Of a stretch of 64,000 bases of DNA, positions 45,356 through 54,024 are shown in pieces. Where the stretch lies: contig NZ_CANKWH010000013.1 of assembly GCF_947487305.1 (NCBI RefSeq), positions 1 through 64,000 on the forward strand. The letters run 5' to 3'. Position 1 is the stretch's first letter, and every line of letters begins with the position of its first letter. The notes under the pieces were generated by a model. It saw only the letters and a program-made list of their open reading frames with translations. It ran no database searches and was not told where the DNA came from. The stretch comes from an uncultured Paracoccus sp. (lineage in GTDB: Bacteria; Pseudomonadota; Alphaproteobacteria; Rhodobacterales; Rhodobacteraceae). The position numbers and the translations under genes are program-made.

Positions 45356-46177
45356 ATGCGAGAATTCAAACCGTTGCTGCTTGCCGCCGCTGCCGTCACC
45401 TGCAGCTTCGGCGCTGCGCAGGCACAGGAGAGCGCGAGCCCGGCCACCGGCCTCTGCGGCCAGCCCGCCGCGCTGACCGCCCAAAGCCTCACTTTCGACA
45501 AGCAGCCTGAGGATGTCACCGGCGCCTTCGTCCAGCTGCGCCGCAACGAGCCCCGCTATATCGAACTGGGCATCACCGCGCCGGTCGCGCTGACCATGCT
45601 GGCCGATTCGGGCAGCGTCGACACCACGCTGATCCTTTTCGGCGACAAGGGCCAGATCGTCGCCTCGGACGATGACGGTGGCGGCGATACCAATGCCCGC
45701 ATCGTCAGCCGTCTGCAGCCGGGCAACTATTGCCTGCAGGTCGATACCGTCGTCAATTTCGCCAAGACCGATGCCGTGGTCCCGGTCTCGATCACCCCGG
45801 CCCCGCCGCCCGATGCCTGCATCAGGACCGCCGGCGATCCGGTCGAGATCAAGGCCGGCAGCGACGAGATCATCACCAGCGACCAGTTGTCGACCAAGGC
45901 GAGCATTGCCCTGAACGTCGCCGCCGGAACCGGCGTGCGGATCGAGGCGCGCAGCCCGATCTTCGACACCTACCTGACGCTCGAGGACGGCATCGGGCAG
46001 GTGATCTCCGAGGATGACGATGGCGGCGGCGATACCAACAGCAAGCTGGAACTGGCCCCGGTCAGCGCCGATGGCAGCTATTGCGTCAACCTGACCAGCC
46101 TTGACGAGAAAGGCGGGATCTACGCCCTGTCGATCATCCCGATCACCGAGACCTCGGCCCCGGCCGCAACCGAATAA
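45356..46177 (+). CDS. Exported protein with two PPC-like beta domains
   Basis: A 273-residue protein with a signal peptide (MREFKPLLLAAAAVTCSFGAAQA). Two similar halves each have a strand pattern ending in an acidic block: VDTTLILFGDKGQIVASDDD and FDTYLTLEDGIGQVISEDDD, both followed by GGGDTN. This is the pattern of bacterial pre-peptidase C-terminal (PPC) domains, whose acidic loops may bind calcium. No protease domain is attached. Its function is unknown; binding of surfaces or proteins is likely. The gap from uvrD (170 bases) contains TTGACC at 45293, a possible -35 box. Confidence 0.8.
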   Translation: MREFKPLLLAAAAVTCSFGAAQAQESASPATGLCGQPAALTAQSLTFDKQPEDVTGAFVQLRRNEPRYIELGITAPVALTMLADSGSVDTTLILFGDKGQIVASDDDGGGDTNARIVSRLQPGNYCLQVDTVVNFAKTDAVVPVSITPAPPPDACIRTAGDPVEIKAGSDEIITSDQLSTKASIALNVAAGTGVRIEARSPIFDTYLTLEDGIGQVISEDDDGGGDTNSKLELAPVSADGSYCVNLTSLDEKGGIYALSIIPITETSAPAATE

Positions 46178-46202
46178 GGCCGGCGCGCGGCGCGGCTGTG
46201 GC

Positions 46203-47165
46203 TCAGGCCCGCAGCCGCGCGAACAGCGCCGGGTCCAGGCTGTGCTGCTCGAAGGTGGGACCGTCGGTCAGCACGCTGACGGCATCATGGGAATGCAGCG
46301 ATTCCTGATGGCTGGCCACGACGCGGAAATCGCCATAGCGCGGATCATCCATCAGCTGCTGGGCAAAGGCCCGCACCGCATCCTCGACGAAGATCGGGTT
46401 CGAGGCGTTCAACTCGGCAAAGGCCTGTTCATCCTCGCGCTTGACCATGACCTGCGTCTCGGTCGGCACGGCGCGGCGGCAGAGATCGACCATATCCTCG
46501 AACCAGATCTTCTCGGGCCCGTTCATCACCACCGAGATCCGCGCGATCGAGCGCTGCGAATGCGGCGTGGCCAGCCGCGCCCGGGTCTCGCGCGCATGTT
46601 CCGACAGCTCCAGCGAACAGGGGCAGGTCGAGGAATATACGTAATCGAAATGCATGATCCGCAGACGATGGCCGCGCTGTTCCACTACCTCCTGCGAGAT
46701 GTCGTAATACTGCCAGCCCCAGAGGCCCGAACGCAGCGAGTCGACCCGCACCGGATAGGACAGCCGCATCAGGATACGGGCATCCAGCGCATCCAGATCG
46801 GCCTGGTAGTCATCCAGCGCGGCTTCCAGAACCTTCAGGCTGAACTGCTTTTCCGAATGGGCATAGAAGGAGCGCATGATGCGGCTCATGTTGATGCCCT
46901 TGCGCCCGGCCTCGAGGCTCACGGTGCCGGTGACGCTGGTTTCCAGCGTGATCTCGCCCCCGTCGCGCCGCTGATAGCGGATCGGCAGACGGAAATTCGA
47001 GATCCCGACATGCTGGATCGGCTTGTGCGCGCCGACGATCAGGCTGGCCGGGCCGTTCTGCAGGTCAGGCAAACTGGCCTTGTAGGCGGCATCGACGGTG
47101 AAGCCGGCGTCGTAATCGCGCGCCAGCGCCGGATAGGCCGGGATCAGGGGGCGGTTCTCGGTCAT
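46203..47165 (-). CDS. folE2: GTP cyclohydrolase FolE2
   Basis: A 320-residue zinc-independent GTP cyclohydrolase IB. The start is the ATG at 47165 (MTENRPLIPAYPALARDYDA). Landmarks are PIQHVGISNFRLPI, the catalytic cysteine in SSTCPCSLELSEH and the His/Glu regions FDYVYS and SNPIFVEDAVR. It makes dihydroneopterin triphosphate for folate or queuosine. FolE2 often replaces zinc-dependent FolE under zinc starvation; I found no convincing Zur site upstream. It lies downstream of metZ on the same strand. Confidence 0.96.
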   Translation of the reverse strand: MTENRPLIPAYPALARDYDAGFTVDAAYKASLPDLQNGPASLIVGAHKPIQHVGISNFRLPIRYQRRDGGEITLETSVTGTVSLEAGRKGINMSRIMRSFYAHSEKQFSLKVLEAALDDYQADLDALDARILMRLSYPVRVDSLRSGLWGWQYYDISQEVVEQRGHRLRIMHFDYVYSSTCPCSLELSEHARETRARLATPHSQRSIARISVVMNGPEKIWFEDMVDLCRRAVPTETQVMVKREDEQAFAELNASNPIFVEDAVRAFAQQLMDDPRYGDFRVVASHQESLHSHDAVSVLTDGPTFEQHSLDPALFARLRA

Positions 47166-47260
47166 GCTCGGCTCCTTCAGGGGGAAAGGCTGCGGCATAT
47201 ATGGGGATCGGTGGCCCGATCCCAAATGATTTCTGTCGGGCCCAACGGTCCGACCGCGCC

Positions 47261-48445
47261 CTATTGCAGCGCGGCCTGCAGATCGTCGATCAGGTCCTCG
47301 GCATGTTCAAGCCCAATCGACAGCCGCAACAGGCCCGGGGTGATGCCCAGATAGGCCTTGTCGGCATCGCTGAGGCGCTGATGGGTGGTCGTGGCCGGAT
47401 GGGTCACGATCGACTTCGCGTCGCCCAGGTTGTTCGAGATGCTGATGAGCCGCAGCCGGTTCAGCGCCGCGAAGGCCGCGTCCTTGCCGCCCTCGACCTC
47501 CAGCGCCAGCATGGTGCCGCCGCTGCCCATCTGCTCCATCGCCAGCGCGTGCTGCGGATGGTCGGGAAGGCCGGGATAGATGACGCGCTTCAGCTTGCGA
47601 TGGCCCTGCAGCGCCCTGGCGATGGTCAGCGCGCTGTCGGCCTGCGCCCGCACCCGCAGATCCATCGTCGCCAGACCGTTCAGCATGATCCAGCTGTGGA
47701 ACGGGCTGATCGCGCCGCCGGTATGTTTCAGATAAGGCTCGACCACCTTGCGGATATAGTCGCGCGTGCCGCAGATGACCCCGGCCAGCGCCCGGCCACC
47801 GCCATCGATATGCTTGGTGGCCGAATAGACCACGACATCGGCGCCCTGTTCGACCGCGCGGGAAAAGACCGGCGTGGCAAAGACATTGTCCACCACCACC
47901 AGCGCGCCGACCGCATGGGCCAGATCGGCCACGCCCTTCATGTCGATCACCTCGAGGCCCGGGTTCGACACCGACTCGAAGAACACCGCCTTGGTGCCAG
48001 GCCGCAGCGCCGCGCGCCATTGCTCCAGATCGGTGCCGTCCACGTAAGAGACCTCGACCCCGAACTTGGCCAAGAGGTCCAGAACGAAGAGGCAGGAGCC
48101 GAAGAGTGCACGCGAGGCGACGATGTGATCGCCCGGGGCGCACATGGAAAACAGCGCACCGTTCACCGCCGCCATGCCCGAGGCGGTGGCAAAGGCATCT
48201 TCGGTCCCTTCCAGCGCGGCGATCCGGTCCTCGAACATGCGGCTGGTGGGGTTGCCGTAGCGGGCATAGATGAACTCGTCCGGCCCGGTCTCGATGAACC
48301 GCGCCTCGGCCTGCTCGGCGCTGTCATAGACAAAGCCCTGGGTCAGGAAGATCGCCTCGGCCATCTCGCCATACTGGCTTCGGCGCGTGCCGTGATGCAC
48401 GGCGCGGGTGCGGGGATGGGCGGCATTCTTGGGCGTTTCGGTCAT
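47261..48445 (-). CDS. metZ: O-succinylhomoserine sulfhydrylase
   Basis: A 394-residue PLP enzyme starting MTETPKNAAHPRTRAVHHGT. The PLP lysine is in VVYSATKHIDGGGRAL, and YARYGNPTSRMFEDRIAALE and SNPGLEVIDM are family landmarks. MetZ makes homocysteine from O-succinylhomoserine and sulfide in one step. The upstream region has no riboswitch I could recognise. Confidence 0.95.
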   Translation of the reverse strand: MTETPKNAAHPRTRAVHHGTRRSQYGEMAEAIFLTQGFVYDSAEQAEARFIETGPDEFIYARYGNPTSRMFEDRIAALEGTEDAFATASGMAAVNGALFSMCAPGDHIVASRALFGSCLFVLDLLAKFGVEVSYVDGTDLEQWRAALRPGTKAVFFESVSNPGLEVIDMKGVADLAHAVGALVVVDNVFATPVFSRAVEQGADVVVYSATKHIDGGGRALAGVICGTRDYIRKVVEPYLKHTGGAISPFHSWIMLNGLATMDLRVRAQADSALTIARALQGHRKLKRVIYPGLPDHPQHALAMEQMGSGGTMLALEVEGGKDAAFAALNRLRLISISNNLGDAKSIVTHPATTTHQRLSDADKAYLGITPGLLRLSIGLEHAEDLIDDLQAALQ

Positions 48446-48788
48446 GTCTGCTGCCTTGTCTGCTGTCAGCCGCAGTTACCGCCCGAAGCCCATTGGTGCA
48501 AGGCTGCAATCGCCGGCGCTTGCCAGAGCGATGGTCTCATGCGGTCCCGAGTCAATGTGTCGCACAAGAAAAGCGGGAAGCCTTCGGAAAAATACAACTT
48601 TTGATTGCAAAACTCCAAAATTCGCCGATTCACCCTGCCACAGGACGCCAGAAACCCGGTAAAATTATGGCATAAGTCAATGATATTAATCGCAAATATA
48701 TGAAAATCCGACAACTAACTTTTCGACAGATTGATCGGCCAAATTTCGCCGATATTTTAGGAGACGTTGTTTAACAAAGGCTAAGTTG
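48446..48788. other. Divergent intergenic region, AT-rich right half
   Basis: The 343 bases separate metZ and the gene at 48789. The right 200 bases are AT-rich (AAATATATGAAAATCC) and hold an inverted repeat ATCGGC-(8)-GCCGAT at 48734-48753 that could be an operator for the gene at 48789. AGGAGA at 48759-48764 is too far for its start; AAAGG at 48776-48780 is the probable ribosome binding site. Confidence 0.5.
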
Positions 48789-49952
48789 ATGAGTAAGTCC
48801 GGCAAAACCAGCCGAGGAAACGGCAAATCCGACCACCGCGATGACCGCAATGATCGTTTCGACCACCGGGGCGACGATCACGGCCGTGGGCGTGACCAAG
48901 GAGATGGTCATGACCGCAAGGACCAGGACCACAACACCCGCGGCGATCTCGGTGGCCAAGACCATGGCGCGCAAGACCATACTGGAGGAAGTACTGTGAC
49001 CGAACCCACCCCCAACGAGTCCTTTGCCAAATGGGTCCTCAGCTCGGGCGGAGTGAGCGTCGAGGTCATCGCGACGATCCTCGATGGCAATGTCGTGTTC
49101 AAATACCAGCTCCTCAGCGGCAAGGCCGACCTGAACGGCTTCTTCATCGATGTGAACAATGATGGCGGCTCGATCACCAAGGTCGGCAGCAACGCCAACA
49201 ACATGAACGGGTCGGATACCGACGGCGACAAGCTCGATGGCTTCGACTACGCCAAGGCCCTCGGCAGCGTCGGCGGCAATGATGCCGACAACACCGCGGG
49301 GACGGTCACTGTCTCGCTGAGCGCGTTGAAGATCACCAGTCTCGACCAGCTGGCCAATGCCGAGATCGGCATCCGCGCCACCAGCGTCAGTGGCGCCGCC
49401 GGCGGCGCCACCAGCCTGAAGCTCGCCGATACCGGCGAGGTTCGCCATCCCGAGCCCGTAGACCTTTGCGACCGCCCGCTGGACGGCCCGGATGTCGCCG
49501 GCAAGATCGAGATGCAGGACGCCCAGATCACGAATCTGACCTTGTCGTTCTACAATGTTGATGACGGCAACGGCGGCTATCAACCTACGCCCGGCGACAC
49601 CAGTGGCGACTGGTATTATACCGTCAGCATCAACGTGCCGGCCGAGATGGGCGAGGATCCGGATGCCTATCTTGACCAGATCGTCGCCCTGCTGGTCGAA
49701 CAAGATCCGTTCATCGACCGCAGCGACATCCTCAAGTCCGTGATCGTGACAGATTGCCGCGGAGATCAAGCCAACTACAACATCGCGGATTTCGCGCAGG
49801 ACAATCCGCTGAATCCCGAAGCGCCGGACAGCCTGCCTTGGACCGTGTTCAACGATCAGGATCATATCCTGACCGCAGAAACCGATGTCGCCGGACACAC
49901 CGAGGCGACCTATACGCTCGAGATGCAAAACGACAGCTTCGCTTTCGTCTGA
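48789..49952 (+). CDS. Acidic exported-type protein, candidate type I secretion substrate
   Basis: A 387-residue protein without a Sec signal. The first ~68 residues are very hydrophilic and rich in D, H, R, G and N (DHRDDRNDRFDHRGDDHGRG). Two beta-rich parts follow (WVLSSGGVSVEVIATILDGN, LNGFFIDVNNDGG...), the second after residue ~250 with QDAQITNLTLSFYNV and YYTVSINVPAEM. It has no catalytic motif and only a few cysteines. The C-terminus is NDSFAFV, an acidic residue followed by hydrophobic ones, like many type I secretion signals of alphaproteobacteria. RTX nonapeptides are absent. The T1SS genes at 57-60 kb are possible exporters (inference). Confidence 0.7.
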   Translation: MSKSGKTSRGNGKSDHRDDRNDRFDHRGDDHGRGRDQGDGHDRKDQDHNTRGDLGGQDHGAQDHTGGSTVTEPTPNESFAKWVLSSGGVSVEVIATILDGNVVFKYQLLSGKADLNGFFIDVNNDGGSITKVGSNANNMNGSDTDGDKLDGFDYAKALGSVGGNDADNTAGTVTVSLSALKITSLDQLANAEIGIRATSVSGAAGGATSLKLADTGEVRHPEPVDLCDRPLDGPDVAGKIEMQDAQITNLTLSFYNVDDGNGGYQPTPGDTSGDWYYTVSINVPAEMGEDPDAYLDQIVALLVEQDPFIDRSDILKSVIVTDCRGDQANYNIADFAQDNPLNPEAPDSLPWTVFNDQDHILTAETDVAGHTEATYTLEMQNDSFAFV

Positions 49953-49973
49953 ACCTGATACCCCCAGGCAGGA

Positions 49974-50002
49974 ACGGCGGCCCTACGGGGCCGCCGTTTT
50001 TT
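49974..50002 (+). terminator. Rho-independent terminator
   Basis: A perfect 10-bp stem ACGGCGGCCC / GGGCCGCCGT with a TACG loop, followed by TTTTTT. It ends the transcript of the gene at 48789. Confidence 0.95.
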
Positions 50003-50023
50003 CATCGCCGGGCGGCTGCGCGC

Positions 50024-51349
50024 CTACAGATAATCCCCGCGCTGCAGCCCGTATTTCGCCATCTTCTCGTTCAGCGTCCGGCGCGGCAGGCACAGTTCCT
50101 CCATCACGCTGGCGATGCTGCCCTTGTGGCGGCGCATGGTATTGTCGATCAGCATCTTCTCGAAGCTCTCGACATATTCCTTCAGCGGCTTGCCCTCGGT
50201 CGTGGTGGCCTGCTGGTTGTCATCGCCATCCGCCATCAGCAGCGAGGCGATGGACCCCGAGCCCCGCCGGTTCTGCAGCACCGCGCGCTCGGCCACGTTG
50301 ATCAACTGGCGGATATTCCCCGGCCAGGGCGCCTGCAGCAGCTGCGCCGCCTCCTGCGCGTTCACCTGCGGCGGCTCGCAGCCATATTCCTCGGAAAACT
50401 GCTCGGTCATCCGGGTGAAGAGGGCAAGAATATCCTCGCCGCGTGCCCTGAGCGGCGGCAGGGTGATCTTCAGCGCCGAGAGGCGATAGAAGAGATCGGG
50501 CCGCAGCGAATCTTCGGCCTTGCGCCCCTCGCCCCGCGCGTTCGAGATGGCGATGATCCGGGTCTCGGCCGGGGTCCCCTGCTCGCTGATGAAGGCCAAG
50601 AGCCGCGCCTGCAGCGGTTCGGACAGCGCCTCGACATCCTCGAGGCACAGCGTTCCGCCCCGCGCCTCCTCGACCGCCGGCACGCCGTTCTCCAGCGGGC
50701 CGAACAGCCGCGAGGCCAGCGCCTCGTCATTATAGGCGGCGCAGGAAACCGGCACGAATTTCTTCGAGGCCCGCGGGCCGACCGCGTGCAGCGCATGGGC
50801 AACCAGCGTCTTGCCGGTGCCGGTCTCGCCATCGATCAGCACATGGCCATCGGCCTGCCCCAGATCCAGAATATCCTCGCGCAGCCGCTCCATCACCGGA
50901 CTGGTGCCGATCAGCTTCGACATGACCTGCTGGCCCTCGCTGAGGTCGCGGCGCAGGGCGCGGTTGTCCAGCGTCAGCCGGCGCGACTGCGTGGCCTTCT
51001 TGGCCAGTTCGGTCATGCGATCCGGATTGAACGGCTTTTCCATGAAGTCCATGGCGCCAAGCCGCATCGCCTCGACCGCCATCGGCACATCGCCATGGCC
51101 GGTGATCATGATGACCGGCAGACCCGAATCCAGCCCCATCAGCCGCTTGAGGAAGGTCATCCCGTCCATGCCCGGCATCCGGATATCGGTGACTACGACG
51201 CCCGGCCAGTCGGCACCGATGACCTTCAGCGCGTCTTCGGCACTGGCATAGGTTTCGGTCTGGAAGCCTGACAGCACCAACCACTGGCTGATCGATTCCC
51301 GCATGTCGGGCTCGTCATCGACGATCGCGATTTTCAGTTTACGCGCCAT
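50024..51349 (-). CDS. dctD: DctD-like response regulator lacking the GAFTGA loop
   Basis: A 441-residue regulator with an N-terminal receiver (DDEPDMRES, phospho-Asp in VVVTDIRMPGMDGM, Lys in DFMEKPF), a central AAA+ domain with Walker A GETGTGKTLVA, and a C-terminal Fis-type HTH (GSIASVMEELCLPRRTLNEK). The sigma54-contacting loop normally reading E-K-G-A-F-T-G-A is absent: the sequence runs SRLFGPLENGVPAVEEARGG. Walker B is also changed (TLCLEDVE for TLFLDEI). It therefore probably does not act through sigma54, like NtrC of Rhodobacter capsulatus. The partner kinase is DctB, 24 bases upstream. Confidence 0.9.
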   Translation of the reverse strand: MARKLKIAIVDDEPDMRESISQWLVLSGFQTETYASAEDALKVIGADWPGVVVTDIRMPGMDGMTFLKRLMGLDSGLPVIMITGHGDVPMAVEAMRLGAMDFMEKPFNPDRMTELAKKATQSRRLTLDNRALRRDLSEGQQVMSKLIGTSPVMERLREDILDLGQADGHVLIDGETGTGKTLVAHALHAVGPRASKKFVPVSCAAYNDEALASRLFGPLENGVPAVEEARGGTLCLEDVEALSEPLQARLLAFISEQGTPAETRIIAISNARGEGRKAEDSLRPDLFYRLSALKITLPPLRARGEDILALFTRMTEQFSEEYGCEPPQVNAQEAAQLLQAPWPGNIRQLINVAERAVLQNRRGSGSIASLLMADGDDNQQATTTEGKPLKEYVESFEKMLIDNTMRRHKGSIASVMEELCLPRRTLNEKMAKYGLQRGDYL

Positions 51350-51373
51350 TTGGCCATCCTTGTCTCAAATACA

Positions 51374-53161
51374 TCATTCGGCCGCCACGCTGTCCCCGCC
51401 CTCCGGGGTCGGCATCCGGCGCCGCACACCGGGCTCGTAGAGCGGCAGTTCAACCTCGAACACCGCCCCTCCGCCCGTCTCATTGTTCTGGGCCGTCAAT
51501 CGTCCCCCGAAATCGGAGACAATCCCAGAGGAAATCGCAAGTCCCAGCCCGGTTCCCTCGCCGGGCTTCTTGGTGGTGAAAAAAGGTTCGAACAATTTTT
51601 CCAGATCCGCGACGCCCGGGCCGTTGTCGCGCACCGATACATAGGCGTGCGAGCCGGTGCCGACGGAGATCTCGATCGTCGGGTCGCGCTGCGATTTCAC
51701 CGCGTCCACGGCATTGCGCAACAGGTTGATGATCACCTGCTCCAGCCGGATGCGGTCGGCCAGAACCATGATCTTCTCGCGCGGGATGCTGTGGCTGACG
51801 CGGATGACGCCGCTGCGCAATTGCGGCTCCATCATGGTAAGCGCGGCAGAGACGCTGGCACGCAGGTCCACCGGCTCCATCGCCTCCTCGCCCTTGCGGG
51901 CAAAGCTTTTCAGCTGCCGGGTGATGGCGCCCATGCGCTCGACCAGATCATCGATGCGCTGAAAACTGGACAGCGCCTCTTCGCCGCGCCCGCGCTGCAA
52001 CAAGAGCCGCGCGCCGGCCAGATAGGTCTTCATCGCCGCCAGCGGCTGGTTCAACTCGTGGCTGACCCCTGCCGACATCTCGCCCAGGGCCGCGAGTTTC
52101 GAGCTTTGCTGAACCGTCTGCTCGGCCACCCTCAGTTCGCGCTGCACCCGCACCCGCTCGGCGATCTCGGCTTTCAGGCGGTTGTTCAGCGCCCTGAGAT
52201 CAGCCGACTCGCGCATGAAGGCCACGGATTTCTCGCGCTCGCGCCGCGACAGGATATAGAAGGCGGCGGCCAGGATGATGGCAAAGCCCATGATCTCCAG
52301 CGCCAGAACCGCGTTCACCCGCTCGCGGATCGAATCATAGGTGGCAAAGGACACCATGCGCCAGCCACGGAAGGGGATCCGGGTCTCGGTCTGCATTACC
52401 GCCTTGCCGCGCAGATAGGCGTCGGGCGGCTGGTTGGTCCAGTCAGCGGTGACCTGGAAGGCCCGGTCGATGGCATTGGGGGCCGAGCGCACCGACAGCG
52501 CCTCGGGCAGGGTCAGCCCGCGCCAGCGCGGCTCGGTCGACAGCACGATGGTCCCGGCGCTGTCCAGCACCGCCACCGCGTCCGAGATCCCGGCCCATGA
52601 CCGTTCCAGCCGCAAGAGGTCGGCGGCCACGGCGATCACCCCCACGGCCTTGCCCTCGGCGACCACGGCGCGGGAATAGCTGAACTCGTTCGCCCCGGCT
52701 TCGTTCTTGCTGACGGTAAACACGGTCTCGCGCGAGCGCAGGGCCTCGACGAAATAGGGTTGGGACAGGTCATTGCCGCCCAGAAGCGCCCGGTCGGTCG
52801 AGGCCACCACCCGCCCCGAGGCATCCAGAAGCCGGATCGAGGCGACGTTGATTTCCTTCTGCGCCGCCATCAGCCGCGCCGAGGTGGTCGAGAAATCCTG
52901 CCCGTTCAGCGAGCCGATCAACGCCGGATCGCGCGCCAGCAGCAAGGGCACCACCGCCGTCCGCTGCAATTCCGACCGCAGGTTGCCGATGTAAAGCGCC
53001 GAGCGCAGCTCCAGCCGCACCCGGGTGGTTTCGGAAAACCGCTCGGTCAGCCAGGCATTGGTCACCCAGATGACCCCGGCCGCCGTGACCAGGATCAGCG
53101 CAACCGCGATGCGCAGCCACCACGGATTGCGCAGCGGCGTTTCGGTGCCCGTGTCTGTCAT
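51374..53161 (-). CDS. dctB: C4-dicarboxylate sensor histidine kinase, DctB-like
   Basis: A 595-residue kinase from the ATG at 53161. There are two membrane helices (LRIAVALILVTAAGVIWVTN and LALEIMGFAIILAAAFYILS) flanking a periplasmic dCACHE sensor domain (FVEALRSRETVFTVSKNEAG). HisKA has LAALGEMSAGVSHELNQPLA; HATPase has VIINLLRNAVDAV, VRDNGPGV and GTGLGLAIS. DctB senses succinate, fumarate and malate. No dctPQM transporter is adjacent, so the targets are elsewhere. Confidence 0.92.
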   Translation of the reverse strand: MTDTGTETPLRNPWWLRIAVALILVTAAGVIWVTNAWLTERFSETTRVRLELRSALYIGNLRSELQRTAVVPLLLARDPALIGSLNGQDFSTTSARLMAAQKEINVASIRLLDASGRVVASTDRALLGGNDLSQPYFVEALRSRETVFTVSKNEAGANEFSYSRAVVAEGKAVGVIAVAADLLRLERSWAGISDAVAVLDSAGTIVLSTEPRWRGLTLPEALSVRSAPNAIDRAFQVTADWTNQPPDAYLRGKAVMQTETRIPFRGWRMVSFATYDSIRERVNAVLALEIMGFAIILAAAFYILSRREREKSVAFMRESADLRALNNRLKAEIAERVRVQRELRVAEQTVQQSSKLAALGEMSAGVSHELNQPLAAMKTYLAGARLLLQRGRGEEALSSFQRIDDLVERMGAITRQLKSFARKGEEAMEPVDLRASVSAALTMMEPQLRSGVIRVSHSIPREKIMVLADRIRLEQVIINLLRNAVDAVKSQRDPTIEISVGTGSHAYVSVRDNGPGVADLEKLFEPFFTTKKPGEGTGLGLAISSGIVSDFGGRLTAQNNETGGGAVFEVELPLYEPGVRRRMPTPEGGDSVAAE

Positions 53162-53251
53162 CTGGGTCGGGTCAGCTTCCCTTGCCAATCAGCCTGTCCA
53201 TCAATTGCCATGGATCAAGCCAATCTAAGCCCTTGCGGGCTTTCTCTCAAG

Positions 53252-53920
53252 TCAGGCCGCAACTGCCTGATCGATGAGGCCACGGAACATCGCCGCGCCG
53301 TCGTTGCCACCGAGCTTGGGATCGGCCGCCCGCTCGGGATGCGGCATCAGGCCCAGAACCCGGCGGTTCTCGGACAGCACGCCGGCAATATCGGCGACCG
53401 AGCCGTTCACCGCGCCCTCATAGGTGAAGGCGATCCGGTCCTCGGCCTTCAGCCGCGCCAGCCCCTCGGCATCGATCTGGTAATTGCCGTCGTGATGGGC
53501 GACCGGGATCTCCAGCCGCGCGCCCCGCTCGTATCCGGCGGTGAAGGCGTTGTCGGCCGCTGCCACAACCAGCCCGACCGGCCGGCAGACAAAGGTCAGC
53601 CCGGCATTGCGCATCAGTGCCCCGGGCAGCAGGCCCAGCTCGGTCAGCACCTGGAAGCCGTTGCAGACCCCCAGCACATAGCCGCCGCGCCGCGCGTGCT
53701 CGCGCAGGGCTGCCGCAATCGGCGAATGGGCAGCGATGGCGCCGCAGCGCAGGTAATCGCCGAAGGAGAACCCGCCCGGCACGGCAACCAGATCGGTCCC
53801 CGCCGGCAAGGCTTCGTCCTTGTGCCAGACACGGGACACATCGGCGCCCGCCTGATCCAGCGCGACGGCCAGATCGCGATCGCAATTCGATCCGGGGAAG
53901 GTGATGACGGCGGCTTTCAT
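53252..53920 (-). CDS. purQ: Phosphoribosylformylglycinamidine synthase subunit PurQ
   Basis: A 222-residue glutamine amidotransferase from the ATG at 53920. It begins [20 protein letters not shown], the nucleophile cysteine is in [16 protein letters not shown] and the His-Glu pair in [10 protein letters not shown]. It supplies ammonia to PurL in purine synthesis. purS, usually next to it, is not visible in the window. A hairpin AAGCCC-TTGC-GGGCTT lies at 53227-53242, after the stop, without a T-run on the minus strand. Confidence 0.97.
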   Translation of the reverse strand: MKAAVITFPGSNCDRDLAVALDQAGADVSRVWHKDEALPAGTDLVAVPGGFSFGDYLRCGAIAAHSPIAAALREHARRGGYVLGVCNGFQVLTELGLLPGALMRNAGLTFVCRPVGLVVAAADNAFTAGYERGARLEIPVAHHDGNYQIDAEGLARLKAEDRIAFTYEGAVNGSVADIAGVLSENRRVLGLMPHPERAADPKLGGNDGAAMFRGLIDQAVAA

Positions 53921-54024
53921 CGGCGGCTCCTGTCGCGGGAATGGCCCTGCCATAGCGCAAGCAGCAGTCCGGGAAAAGGGGCGCCGCCCCTTGGCAGCGC
54001 CCCTTCAGCGCAAGAACCGCGGCG

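Noticed and set aside
48446-48560. SAM riboswitch upstream of metZ
   Set aside because: On the minus strand the sequence does not show the conserved pairing and core of the SAM-II or SAM/SAH types.
53227-53242. Terminator of purQ
   Set aside because: The stem AAGCCC/GGGCTT is short and there is no T-run in the direction of purQ transcription.
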